Positions 43,930 through 52,794 of a stretch of DNA of 64,000 nucleotides are shown here, piece by piece (position 1 is the stretch's first letter; each line of letters opens with the position of its first letter). The notes below the pieces were generated by a model that did not search any database, was not told where the DNA came from, and saw nothing but the letters and a program-made list of their open reading frames with translations. The stretch comes from G965267425 sp965267425 (GTDB taxonomy: Bacteria > Bacteroidota > Bacteroidia > Flavobacteriales_E > Vicingaceae). Where the stretch lies: assembly GCA_965267425.1 (NCBI GenBank), contig OZ253959.1, positions 744,001-808,000 on the forward strand, written 5' to 3'. The translations under genes and the position numbers were made by a program.

Positions 43930-45648
43930 ATGACAGCAATTCCCGAAAGGAAAAAAAGAATATTCCTTAGTGATGATTTGATCATTAATCATTGGTCTGA
44001 TCTGGAACCATATTTTAAAAAATTACTTGATTTTTCATTGGGAAGTGTTGAAGATCTAAAAACATGGATGGGATGGAGAAGTGAATTGGAGGCAGTCATT
44101 GAAGAAGAATTGGCTTGGAGATATATTCGTATGAATATAGATACTACGGACATGTCTCTTGCGGAATCCTTTCAGCATTTTATTCAAACCATTGAGCCGG
44201 AAATTGCTCCCTACCATGACAAATTCAATAAAAAATTGATCGAGTCTGAATGGGTGGAAAATTTGGATAAGAATTACTATAAAATCCCGTTGCGATCTGT
44301 TCGCAAGCAGATTGAGCTATTCCGTGAAAAAAATATTCCGTTAAATACTCAATTGCAATCTAAATCTCAGGAGTATGGAGCCATTACAGGCACCATGTCT
44401 GTTGATTTCAATGGTGAGCAATTGACCATGCAACAGGCTGCTAAATTGTTAAAGGAACCAGATTCATCCGTGCGACAAGACATTTATGCGAAAATAGCTG
44501 AACAACGTCTTCAGCATAAAAATTCCCTGAATACGTTGCTGAATGAACTTATTGAATTGCGTCAACAAGTAGCTGCGAATGCAGGATTTGATAATTACAG
44601 AGATTACAAATTTGAAGAACTTGGACGATTTGATTACTCAAAACAAGATTGTTTCGATTTTCATGAATCTATCCAGGAAACAATGGTTCCCATCACGCGG
44701 CAATTTGATGAAGAACAAAAAAGAGATTTAGGTGTTGACAAGCTGATGCCTTGGGATACGCAAGTTGATCCAAAAGGAAAAAAACCGCTTAAACCCTTTG
44801 AATCTGGTAGCGAATTGCTGGAGAAATCAATTACATGTTTTTCTGAAATCGATTCCTATTTTGGAGAATGTTTGACTACCATGGGTCATATGAAGCATCT
44901 TGATTTGGAATCAAAACAAGGGAAGGCACCTGGAGGATTCAATTATCCTTTGTATGAAATCGGAGTTCCGTTCATTTATATGAATGCTGTGGGCTCACAA
45001 AGAGATTTGGTAACTATGGTTCATGAAGGAGGGCATGCAGTTCATTCCTTTTTGACCAGGGATTTGGAATTGGTGGATTTTAAATCACTAACGTCTGAAA
45101 TTGCTGAATTGGCCTCCATGAGTATGGAATTGATTTCCATGGAGCATTGGGACGTTTTTTATAAGGATAAGGACGAATTATTGCGGGCTAAAAAAGATCA
45201 ACTTAAAGGTGTGCTTGAGACACTTCCATGGGTGGCACAAATCGATAAGTTTCAACATTGGCTTTATGAAAACCGCAATCATACCAATGAAGAAAGAAAC
45301 AATTCTTGGTTGGCCATCAATGCTCAATTTGGTAGCAATGTTGTTGATTGGTCTGGAAATGAAGAATCATTGGCTTACATGTGGCAAAAGCAACTTCATA
45401 TCTATGAAGTACCATTTTATTACATTGAATATGGAATGGCTCAGTTGGGTGCCATAGCCGTTTGGAGGAATTATAAAAACAATCCGTCCAAAGCCATAGA
45501 GCAATACAAAAATGCATTGTCCTTGGGGTATACCAAAAGTATTTCTGAAGTGTATGAGGCTGCAGGAATTCGATTTGATTTCTCCAAAGCTTATGTTAAA
45601 GAATTGGCGGACTTTGTTCAAGAAGAGTTGAACAAACTGGAAGCGTAA
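43930..45648 (+). CDS. M3 family oligoendopeptidase (PepF-like)
   Basis: A 572-residue cytoplasmic zinc metallopeptidase. HEXXH is HEGGH (His365-Glu366-His369 in MVHEGGHAVHSF), and the third ligand Glu lies about 25 residues on in LTSEIAELASMSMEL. An N-terminal helical domain includes MGWRSELEAVIEEELAWR. It resembles PepF/oligoendopeptidase F in size (about 570) and hydrolyses short peptides. It has no signal peptide. The start is 13 bases after the DUF5606 gene, suggesting one transcript; murB converges at the 3' end with two bases between the stop codons. Confidence 0.9.
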   Translation: MTAIPERKKRIFLSDDLIINHWSDLEPYFKKLLDFSLGSVEDLKTWMGWRSELEAVIEEELAWRYIRMNIDTTDMSLAESFQHFIQTIEPEIAPYHDKFNKKLIESEWVENLDKNYYKIPLRSVRKQIELFREKNIPLNTQLQSKSQEYGAITGTMSVDFNGEQLTMQQAAKLLKEPDSSVRQDIYAKIAEQRLQHKNSLNTLLNELIELRQQVAANAGFDNYRDYKFEELGRFDYSKQDCFDFHESIQETMVPITRQFDEEQKRDLGVDKLMPWDTQVDPKGKKPLKPFESGSELLEKSITCFSEIDSYFGECLTTMGHMKHLDLESKQGKAPGGFNYPLYEIGVPFIYMNAVGSQRDLVTMVHEGGHAVHSFLTRDLELVDFKSLTSEIAELASMSMELISMEHWDVFYKDKDELLRAKKDQLKGVLETLPWVAQIDKFQHWLYENRNHTNEERNNSWLAINAQFGSNVVDWSGNEESLAYMWQKQLHIYEVPFYYIEYGMAQLGAIAVWRNYKNNPSKAIEQYKNALSLGYTKSISEVYEAAGIRFDFSKAYVKELADFVQEELNKLEA

Positions 45649-45650
45649 AC

Positions 45651-46658
45651 TCAATAGATATTCACTTCTGTTTCCAGTTGCACTCCAAACGTATCCCATA
45701 CGGATTGTTGAATGTTCTGAGACAATTGTAAGACATCAGCACCTTTGGCTCCACCGTAATTGACCAAAACAAGAGCTTGCTTTTCATGCACTCCAAAATT
45801 TCCCATTCGTTTCCCTTTCCATCCGCATTTTTCAATTAACCATCCTGCCGCGAGTTTTGTGTGGTTTTCATCTACTTCGTAATTGGGGATTTCCTCGTAA
45901 TGATCTCTTAATTCATTTAGGAGTTCTTTACCAACAACAGGATTTTTAAAAAAGCTTCCTGCATTTCCAATTTCTGACGGGTCCGGTAATTTTCTTCTTC
46001 GAATGGCACAAACCGCCTCCCCAACGTGGGCAATGCTCAACTCAGAAACGTTCATTGCCTCAAGTTCATCTTGAATGGCGCCATAAGAAATGTGGAATTC
46101 CGGAAATTTGTTTAACCTGAAAATCACATCGGTTATGAGGACTTTATTCCGTAAAGATGTTTTGAAAATACTTGAACGATAACCAAATTCACATTCATTG
46201 GTTGAAAATGAAAAAGTTAATCCTGAATCCAGGTATATGCCATTCACTTTTTCGATCACATTTTTGACTTCAACCCCATAGGCTCCAATGTTTTGCATTG
46301 GACTGGCACCAACATTTCCAGGAATGAGTGATAAATTTTCAATGCCTGCATATCCATGCAGAATGCAATACTGAACAAAAGCATGCCAATTTTCACCAGC
46401 TCCAACTCTCACATAAATGTGATTCTCATCCTCTTCGATTTTTTCAACACCTGAAATTCGATTCAACAACACAGTGCCTTCGAAATCCTTAGTGAAAAGA
46501 ACATTACTTCCACCACCTAAGATTAGAAGCTCCTTTCCATCTGCATCCAAATCAGGAAATTCAAATGATTCAGGGTTTCCTGACAATTCAATCAACGTTT
46601 CCGCCGAGACATTTATCCCAAATGTGTTCAGGTGTAATAAGGATTGGTTTCTTTTCAC
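45651..46658 (-). CDS. murB: UDP-N-acetylenolpyruvoylglucosamine reductase
   Basis: 335 residues from a GTG at 46658. The enzyme reduces UDP-GlcNAc-enolpyruvate to UDP-MurNAc with NADPH in peptidoglycan synthesis. Landmarks: LNTFGINV near residue 11-18, FAD-binding ILGGGSNVLFTKDF (about 50-63), IPGNVGASPMQNIGAYGVEV (about 115-134), and the catalytic Ser region GNAGSFFKNPVV. Type I (E. coli-like) by size. The frame is open to a TTG at 46679, but that TTG is part of a perfect -7 box (46677-46684), so the GTG is preferred. Confidence 0.92.
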   Translation of the reverse strand: MKRNQSLLHLNTFGINVSAETLIELSGNPESFEFPDLDADGKELLILGGGSNVLFTKDFEGTVLLNRISGVEKIEEDENHIYVRVGAGENWHAFVQYCILHGYAGIENLSLIPGNVGASPMQNIGAYGVEVKNVIEKVNGIYLDSGLTFSFSTNECEFGYRSSIFKTSLRNKVLITDVIFRLNKFPEFHISYGAIQDELEAMNVSELSIAHVGEAVCAIRRRKLPDPSEIGNAGSFFKNPVVGKELLNELRDHYEEIPNYEVDENHTKLAAGWLIEKCGWKGKRMGNFGVHEKQALVLVNYGGAKGADVLQLSQNIQQSVWDTFGVQLETEVNIY

Positions 46659-46676
46659 AGTTCTTAAACTTCCTGA

Positions 46677-46684
46677 CAAAAATA
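46677..46684 (-). promoter_or_regulatory. -7 box of murB promoter (TATTTTTG)
   Basis: Exact TAnnTTTG match on the minus strand, ending 18 bases before the GTG chosen as murB start. It includes the TTG that would otherwise be called as the start codon. Confidence 0.6.
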
Positions 46685-46750
46685 GATTTATCGTTCAAAC
46701 GTTGAGACAAAGTGAAGAATCTTTTATTCCTATTTTAGCAACTGTATCCG

Positions 46751-47863
46751 ATGCAAAAACCAGGGAAGAAAATAATCGTGCCAGTAACCAATGATTTGGT
46801 CACGGATCAGCGTGCGCATAAAATCTGTTTAACGTTGCAGAAAAATGGTTACGTTCCAGTCCTGTTGGGTCGAAAGACTTTTTCCTCAGAATTTTCGGTT
46901 TCCAGAACGTATGCTACCAAGCGGATGACATTGGTATTTCGATCGTCCTGGTTGTTTTATGCGGAATACAATATTCGTTTGTTCTTATTCCTAATCTTTT
47001 CCAACTACAACCTGATTTGGTCAAATGATTTGGATACATTACCGGCTTCAGCACTGGCTGCAAAGTTTAGAAATAAGCACCTATGTTACGATTGTCATGA
47101 ATATTTTGTCGAAGTACCTGAATTGACCCATCGACGATTGGTTAGGAATATTTGGGTATGGCTGGAAAAATTGTTCATAGCAGTACCTCATTCATATTCG
47201 ACAGTCTCAGATTCCATTGCAAAGGTTTATGGAGATAAATATGACATAAAAATGAAGGTGCTAAAAAATTTGCCTTTGCGAAATGAAGATAACCTCACAT
47301 CCAAGTCAGAGAATTCTAAGGATCAAACGAACATCATATTGTACCAAGGATCTGTGAATGTTGACAGAGGGCTTGAAGAAATGATTGAAACCATGCAATA
47401 CATCAATAATGCAGAATTATGGATTGTGGGCGATGGGGATATCAGGCAACAGTTGGTAGCGTTGAGTGAGCAGTTGAAGTTGACTGACCAGGTTAAGATT
47501 AAAGGACGCGTGCCATTCGCTGAATTGAATTCCATTACAAAACAAGCTACCATTGGCATTTCATTGGAGAAACCTATTGGAATGAATTATCAATATGCCA
47601 TGCCAAATAAATTATTTGACTACCTCCAGGCCGGAATTCCTGTGGTAGTCTCTGCTTTACCTGAAATGAAAAAATTTGTGAAAGAGTACCAAATAGGTTT
47701 GGTGGCTGAAAATCATGAAATATCTTATTTGGCTGATTTAATGAACAGTCTATTGAAAGATAAAAGTAGACTAAAGGATTTTCGAAATCAATGTCTTGCT
47801 ATTCGTGAGCAATTTACCTGGGAGAATCAAGAAGCAGAATTGCTTTCTATGCTGGAAAATTGA
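46751..47863 (+). CDS. Glycosyltransferase family 4 (GT-B)
   Basis: A 370-residue glycosyltransferase. The N-terminal GT-B half includes LIWSNDLDTLPASALAAKF (about 94-112) and CYDCHEYFVEVPE; the C-terminal sugar-nucleotide half has ILYQGSVNVDRGLEEMIETM, GDGDIRQQL, and a family-4 signature PNKLFDYLQAGIPVVVS (about 281-297). No signal peptide; cytoplasmic or membrane-associated. The substrate is unknown. The 3' end overlaps the 3' end of the family-2 glycosyltransferase on the other strand by 37 bases. A near-consensus -7 box (TATTTTAG) precedes the ATG by 12 bases. Confidence 0.88.
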   Translation: MQKPGKKIIVPVTNDLVTDQRAHKICLTLQKNGYVPVLLGRKTFSSEFSVSRTYATKRMTLVFRSSWLFYAEYNIRLFLFLIFSNYNLIWSNDLDTLPASALAAKFRNKHLCYDCHEYFVEVPELTHRRLVRNIWVWLEKLFIAVPHSYSTVSDSIAKVYGDKYDIKMKVLKNLPLRNEDNLTSKSENSKDQTNIILYQGSVNVDRGLEEMIETMQYINNAELWIVGDGDIRQQLVALSEQLKLTDQVKIKGRVPFAELNSITKQATIGISLEKPIGMNYQYAMPNKLFDYLQAGIPVVVSALPEMKKFVKEYQIGLVAENHEISYLADLMNSLLKDKSRLKDFRNQCLAIREQFTWENQEAELLSMLEN

Positions 47864-48750
47864 CCAGATTTATTCAATTCAAGTATAATTCCCAATTTCA
47901 ATATATCAAAGGCGATAATAGAAGGTGAATTTTTTTTAAGATGATTCAATAGCTTGACGGAATATTTTCTATAGAACCATAAAATCGAAGCTTCGAGTTT
48001 ATAACGTTTGACCAACTTGAGATACTTATAGAGTCTTACCGTATCACCTAAATTCACAAACTGTCCTATGAAAAGCAGGTTTTTGATGCCTTCTTTGGTT
48101 TTGTCAATGTATTCATCAAAATCTTCCAGTCCGATGTGAATAACCGGATTGTTGATGTGTTTAATGATAACATTGTTTTCCTTGAGTCGAATTCCAAACA
48201 ATGTGTCTTCATGTCCATACCCCACTATTTTTTCATTCAAACGAATGGACAAAAAGGCCTTTTTATGGATTAAAAAATTATTGGTCATAAAGGATTTGTA
48301 AGGACTTTTTATACGCTCACTCAAACCAATGGACTCTCTCTTTTTTCCATAATACCACCTAAAATATTTTTCAGAAGCACTGGGCATTTGGTCTTCATAA
48401 ATTCTTCCCCCATATACTACGTGATAATCCTCAATGTGAATGATGTATTTTTTTACAAAATCCTTAGAAGGTAGTTTAGCATCACAGTCCAGGAACAACA
48501 AATTGTCATAATTTGATTTTTCTGCTAATAAGTTGCGAATTTTTGAACGACCAATGTTGCTTTCAAGTTCCGTATAGGAAACACTATCCAAGGAAGAAAT
48601 CTCACGATTTAGCTCTTTGAATTCATCTTTAGAACCATCGTCAAAACAAATAATTTCAAATGGAATTTTGCAAGCTAAAGCCTGGTCGTTCAATTCATGG
48701 ATCAAACGTGTAACATCAAAATCAAAAATGGGAACCAGGATTGAAAGCAT
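47827..48750 (-). CDS. Glycosyltransferase family 2 (GT-A)
   Basis: A 307-residue glycosyltransferase. The GT-A start is MLSILVPIFDFDVTRLIHEL, with EIICFDDGSKDEF around residue 32-44 and the metal-binding acidic motif FLDCDAKLPS (Asp-x-Asp-like) near residue 92. A KSFMTNNFLIHKKAFLSIR block follows. The acceptor is unknown. Its ATG overlaps the stop of ftsE by one base (TGATG), so expression is coupled to ftsE. The 37-base 3' overlap with the convergent family-4 gene is long for unrelated genes and leaves no room for terminators. Confidence 0.88.
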   Translation of the reverse strand: MLSILVPIFDFDVTRLIHELNDQALACKIPFEIICFDDGSKDEFKELNREISSLDSVSYTELESNIGRSKIRNLLAEKSNYDNLLFLDCDAKLPSKDFVKKYIIHIEDYHVVYGGRIYEDQMPSASEKYFRWYYGKKRESIGLSERIKSPYKSFMTNNFLIHKKAFLSIRLNEKIVGYGHEDTLFGIRLKENNVIIKHINNPVIHIGLEDFDEYIDKTKEGIKNLLFIGQFVNLGDTVRLYKYLKLVKRYKLEASILWFYRKYSVKLLNHLKKNSPSIIAFDILKLGIILELNKSGQFSSIESNSAS

Positions 48751-49427
48751 CAGATAGAAGGAACTTCATTTAATTCCGTCATTTGTCCATTTTCGCATTT
48801 AACAATTCTAGAAGGGAACATTTTGATGAGATCAAAATCATGACTGGCCATGATGACTGCTTTTCCTGACTGGCGAATATCATGAAGAATTTGCATAATG
48901 TCCTTGGAGGTATTTGGGTCCAGGTTGCCTGTAGGCTCGTCTGCTAATATTAATTCAGGCTCATTAATCAAAGCTCGGGCAATAGCAATTCTTTGTTGTT
49001 CTCCTCCGGACAATTCATGAGGCATGCTGCCTTTTTTCTCAGATAATTTTACCATACCCAATACTTCATCAATGCGTTGGTCAATCTCTTTTTTATTTTT
49101 CCAACCTGTAGCTTTCATAACGAAACGCAAATTTTCATTTACGGTTCTGTCCGTCAACAATTTGAAATCTTGAAATACAATGCCAATTTTTCTTCTTAAC
49201 AATGGAATGGACTTGCGTTTGATTTTGGTCAAATCGAACGAAGCAACCTCTCCCTTTCCAACTTTCAATTTCAATTCAGCATACAATATTTTGAGCAATG
49301 AACTTTTACCACTTCCATTTTTACCAATGAGAAAGAGTAATTCTCCCGGATTCACGGACAAATTGACATCACCCAGAACCTTGTGTTCCTTTTGAAAGAT
49401 GTCTGTATGCTCAATATTTACCAGCAT
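48750..49427 (-). CDS. ftsE: Cell division ATP-binding protein FtsE
   Basis: 225 residues from the ATG at 49427; an in-frame TTG four codons earlier is less likely. ABC ATPase with Walker A FLIGKNGSGKSSLLK, signature LSGGEQQRIAIARAL, Walker B ELILADEPTGNLDP and the H-loop ASHDFDLI. With FtsX it transmits ATP hydrolysis to periplasmic peptidoglycan hydrolases at division. No ftsX is adjacent, and the neighbour on the same transcript is a glycosyltransferase, so a role in another FtsE-like transporter cannot be excluded. Confidence 0.85.
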   Translation of the reverse strand: MLVNIEHTDIFQKEHKVLGDVNLSVNPGELLFLIGKNGSGKSSLLKILYAELKLKVGKGEVASFDLTKIKRKSIPLLRRKIGIVFQDFKLLTDRTVNENLRFVMKATGWKNKKEIDQRIDEVLGMVKLSEKKGSMPHELSGGEQQRIAIARALINEPELILADEPTGNLDPNTSKDIMQILHDIRQSGKAVIMASHDFDLIKMFPSRIVKCENGQMTELNEVPSI

Positions 49428-49524
49428 TCGATTTTGCAAATAATGGGTTAAGGATGTAAATGTAAAAATATTCGAGTTTTCTTTTCCCGTGTTCTGCCAT
49501 TTTCCTTTGTTTCAGCGCATTTAC

Positions 49525-49550
49525 TTTCAACAAAGTTGAGTTGATAACTT
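49525..49550. repeat. DnaA-box-like composite motif, copy 2
   Basis: TTTCAACAAAGTT (49525-49537), the reverse complement of AACTTTGTTGAAA, is followed by TTGAGTTGATAACTT (49536-49550). Both words are also present at 28016-28038. It lies between ftsE and the TPR gene. Confidence 0.4.
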
Positions 49551-49633
49551 CAATTATGTGCCAAGGTCTTGCCCTTTGTTACTTCATACCTTTATGCCAA
49601 TATATAAGCGTTGTACACGTTATATCTTATACT

Positions 49634-52243
49634 TTGGTAAAGCGGTTATTCTTATTCTGTCAACTATTATTGCTTTTGTCACTTTCCGCGAGTGCGCAGC
49701 AATCCATCGTATATGAAAATACCTATACCAAGTTCAAAGAAGCGGTTGACTTATTTGATAAAGAGAAATATGGTGCTGCACAGAAATTGTTCAGTGAAAT
49801 TCACGATGAATTAAGTGGGCAACGTTCTGAAATAGCTGTGAATGCACAATATTATGAAGCGTTGTGTGGGTTGAAATTATTCAATGCGGATGCTGAAAGT
49901 CTTCTGTTGCAATTCGTATATGAACATCCTGAAAATCCAAACTCATTAAAGGCCTACTTTGATCTTGGTAAGTACGAGTTCCGGAAAAAACGATTTCGGA
50001 AAGTGATTCAGTGGTTTGAAAAAATTGATTTGTACAATTTAACCAATGAAGAATTAGCGGAGTATTATTTTAAGTTAGGATATAGTTACTTCATGCGCGA
50101 TGAGCTTGAATTGGCTAAAAAATCACTGTTTGAAATTAGGGATACCGAAACCAAATATACCAGAACGGCACAATACTACTACGCGCATATAGCCTACATG
50201 CAGGAGAATTATGAAACCGCGTTGACATATTTTAGAAAGATTGAATCGCATCCAAAATTTGCTGCCATTACACCTTATTACATTACGCAAATCCTATTTG
50301 AACAAGAGAAATACGATGAGCTAATAACCTACGGGCCTGCCGTGCTTGATTCAGCCAATGCCAAACGCTCAAGTGAAATTTCCAGATTATTGGGTGAGGC
50401 ATATTTCCGTACTGAAAAATACAAGGAAGCTTTACCTTATTTGTTACAATACCATGAAAACAAATCACAAATTAACGAGGCGGACTTGTATCAGATGGGA
50501 TTTGTTTATTACAAACTTCAAGACTATCAAAACGCTGTTATTTGGTTGGTAGATTGCATAACTGCCGGAGATAGCCTCCAACAAACTGCCAACTATTATT
50601 TGGGTGAATGTTACATTCGGATGAATAATAAAATTGCAGCGAGATCTGCCTTTAGGAATGCTTCAAATGGTGAGAATGCTGAATTGGCCGAAGATGCCTT
50701 ATTTAATTTTGCGAAAGTTTCCTACGAGCTTTCCAATCATCCGTATGATGATGCCATTCGAGCATTTGAAAAATATTTACAAGAATATCCCAATTCCCCA
50801 AAAATTGGTGAAGTCCGCGAATACCTGGTGGATGTTTATTATACCACACGAAATTATAAACGGGCCAAAGAATCATTGGAACGTATTCATGACAAAGGAT
50901 ACAAATTAAACGAGGCCTATCAAAAAATCACTTTTTATTATGGTATTGAGTTATTTAATAAATCTCAATTCAAGGATGCTATTGCCAATTTTGACATTTC
51001 CATTTCTAATCCGTTAAACAGAGATATCAAAATCCAAGCGAACTATTGGCGTTCAGAGTCCTTGTATAGATTGAAAGAATACGATGAATCCATTGAGGCG
51101 TACAAACAATTTATGTTAGAGCCCGGTGCAACCACGTTAAGTCAATACAATCAAGCCAATTACAATATTGGTTACGCTTATTTTCGAAAGAGAGATTACG
51201 CTTCTTCCATTTTATGGTTTAGAAAATTTGTCAATGCGAACAAACAATTACCAACGTCCTACAAAAGTGACGCTTTGCTTCGAATTGCAGATTGCTATTT
51301 TGTGAGTGAAGATTATCCAAATGCCATAGAATTTTACGACAAGGCTATTCTTGAAGGAAATCTGGAAGTTGATTATGCGCTATACCAAAGTGCTATGGCA
51401 AATGGTGTTTCTGGTAACCGATCTGAAAAGGCCAACCTGCTTTTGACATTGACAACCAGCCACTATGAATCGGTATATCATGATGACGCATTATACGAGC
51501 TAGGGGATACCTATTTTACCTTGAATAAAACAGCAAAGGCGCTGAATGAATTTGAGAAATTGATTGAAGAACATCCCAATAGTTCATTTGTTCGATTGGC
51601 ACTCCTGAAGTCTTCTTTGATTCATTTTAATCAGGGTGAAGAAGATTTGGCGTTAACCGGGTTTAAGCGCGTGGTCAGTGAATATCAAGAAACCGATGCA
51701 TCAAAAGAAGCCTTAGCCAAAATAGAAGACATATATATTTCTAAAGGAGATATCAACGGTTACGAAGCATATTTAGCTTCTGTTCCTTTTGCCAATGTGT
51801 CCGTAGCTTCGTTGGATTCGGTAACGTATGAAATAGGGGAGAACCACTACTTGGCTGAAGAATGTGAAAAAGCCGTTTCAGCGTTTAGTACCTACCTGGA
51901 TAAATATCCAAACGGGCATTTTGCATTGAACGCTCATTATTTTAAGGCCGACTGTGAATTACGTGCGAATTATCTCAACGAGGCTTACATCGATTATAAA
52001 AAAGTTCTCGATTGGAACAACAATGAATTTACAGAACAGGCACTTTTGTCAGCGTCAAGCATTGCAGTGGAGTTGAAGCTTGAGGATGAGGCTATTCAAC
52101 ATTATACATTGTTAGAGAATTTAGCATCTACTCCTGAAAATAAATCACTGGCGATTTATCAGTTAATGAATTTGTATTCAAATCAAGGGAATGATGATCA
52201 GTTGACGGTTATGCTGAAAAACTGCTCAAGGAGAAAAAGTTGA
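49634..52243 (+). CDS. Large TPR protein, N-terminal part (separated from its C-terminus by a -1 frameshift)
   Basis: About 869 residues from a TTG at 49634 (LVKRLFLFCQLLLLLSLSASAQ, a good signal peptide). The frame is open to an ATG at 49541, but those 31 codons do not look like a leader. The rest is roughly 18-20 tetratricopeptide repeats (for example KYGAAQKLFSEI, ELAEYYFKLGYSYF, ALNEFEKLIEEHPNSSFVRL). The TPR pattern breaks abruptly at MLKNCSRRKS, before a TGA at 52241. Reading one base back near 52210 restores YAEKLLKEKKLSKAKQEL and runs on into the next frame without interruption. Related Bacteroidota proteins are single chains of about 1,000 residues. The frame is therefore broken by a deletion, assembly error or programmed shift. 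Confidence 0.82.
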   Translation: MVKRLFLFCQLLLLLSLSASAQQSIVYENTYTKFKEAVDLFDKEKYGAAQKLFSEIHDELSGQRSEIAVNAQYYEALCGLKLFNADAESLLLQFVYEHPENPNSLKAYFDLGKYEFRKKRFRKVIQWFEKIDLYNLTNEELAEYYFKLGYSYFMRDELELAKKSLFEIRDTETKYTRTAQYYYAHIAYMQENYETALTYFRKIESHPKFAAITPYYITQILFEQEKYDELITYGPAVLDSANAKRSSEISRLLGEAYFRTEKYKEALPYLLQYHENKSQINEADLYQMGFVYYKLQDYQNAVIWLVDCITAGDSLQQTANYYLGECYIRMNNKIAARSAFRNASNGENAELAEDALFNFAKVSYELSNHPYDDAIRAFEKYLQEYPNSPKIGEVREYLVDVYYTTRNYKRAKESLERIHDKGYKLNEAYQKITFYYGIELFNKSQFKDAIANFDISISNPLNRDIKIQANYWRSESLYRLKEYDESIEAYKQFMLEPGATTLSQYNQANYNIGYAYFRKRDYASSILWFRKFVNANKQLPTSYKSDALLRIADCYFVSEDYPNAIEFYDKAILEGNLEVDYALYQSAMANGVSGNRSEKANLLLTLTTSHYESVYHDDALYELGDTYFTLNKTAKALNEFEKLIEEHPNSSFVRLALLKSSLIHFNQGEEDLALTGFKRVVSEYQETDASKEALAKIEDIYISKGDINGYEAYLASVPFANVSVASLDSVTYEIGENHYLAEECEKAVSAFSTYLDKYPNGHFALNAHYFKADCELRANYLNEAYIDYKKVLDWNNNEFTEQALLSASSIAVELKLEDEAIQHYTLLENLASTPENKSLAIYQLMNLYSNQGNDDQLTVMLKNCSRRKS

Positions 52244-52794
52244 GCAAAGCCAAACAAGAATTGGCTATGAATCACCTTGCGGAATTGGCTTTGAAAAATG
52301 ACAACTACAACAAAGCTTACATATATTATGATTCCATTTCTACTTCTCCTTCAGAGAATGGAGCTCAAGCCGTTTATCAAATGGCTAAAATTCAATTTAT
52401 GAGAGGTAATCTTGAACAAAGTGAGCAATTGATTAGTGCCGGAATCAATCGTGTTCCTTCTTATGATTTCTGGATTGCTAAATCATTTATTCTTCTCTCT
52501 GATATTTATGTTGCAAAAGAAGATTTGTTTCAAGCCAGGTACACCTTGGAAAGCGTCATCGATAATTTTGAAGGTGAAGATTTGAAAGAAATCGCTCAGG
52601 AGAAACTTGCAAGCATCAAAAAGACAGAAAAAGAAAGATTGGAAAGCAAAACCAAACCTGAGGAAAAACTGGAAATTGAATTTGATCAGGACGAAGATTA
52701 CGATGATTTATTCTTTGAAGAGGATTTAGAAGAAGAATTACCTGTATTCTCTGAGAATGAAGATGAAAAAGAAGCAGAAAATGAAACCTATTAA
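52240..52794 (+). CDS. Large TPR protein, C-terminal part after frameshift
   Basis: About 184 residues, the C-terminal continuation of the TPR protein in the -1 frame (NHLAELALKNDNYNKAYIYY, KAYIYYDSISTSPSENGAQA, ARYTLESVIDNFEGEDLKEI, then an acidic tail rich in Glu and Asp). A typical repeat boundary is present, and homologues have this part fused to the N-terminal part. The nominal start is a TTG overlapping the upstream stop (TTGA), so re-initiation is possible, but it reads more naturally as one gene with a lesion or a programmed shift. The tail overlaps the start of the next gene by about 14 bases. Confidence 0.72.
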   Translation: MSKAKQELAMNHLAELALKNDNYNKAYIYYDSISTSPSENGAQAVYQMAKIQFMRGNLEQSEQLISAGINRVPSYDFWIAKSFILLSDIYVAKEDLFQARYTLESVIDNFEGEDLKEIAQEKLASIKKTEKERLESKTKPEEKLEIEFDQDEDYDDLFFEEDLEEELPVFSENEDEKEAENETY

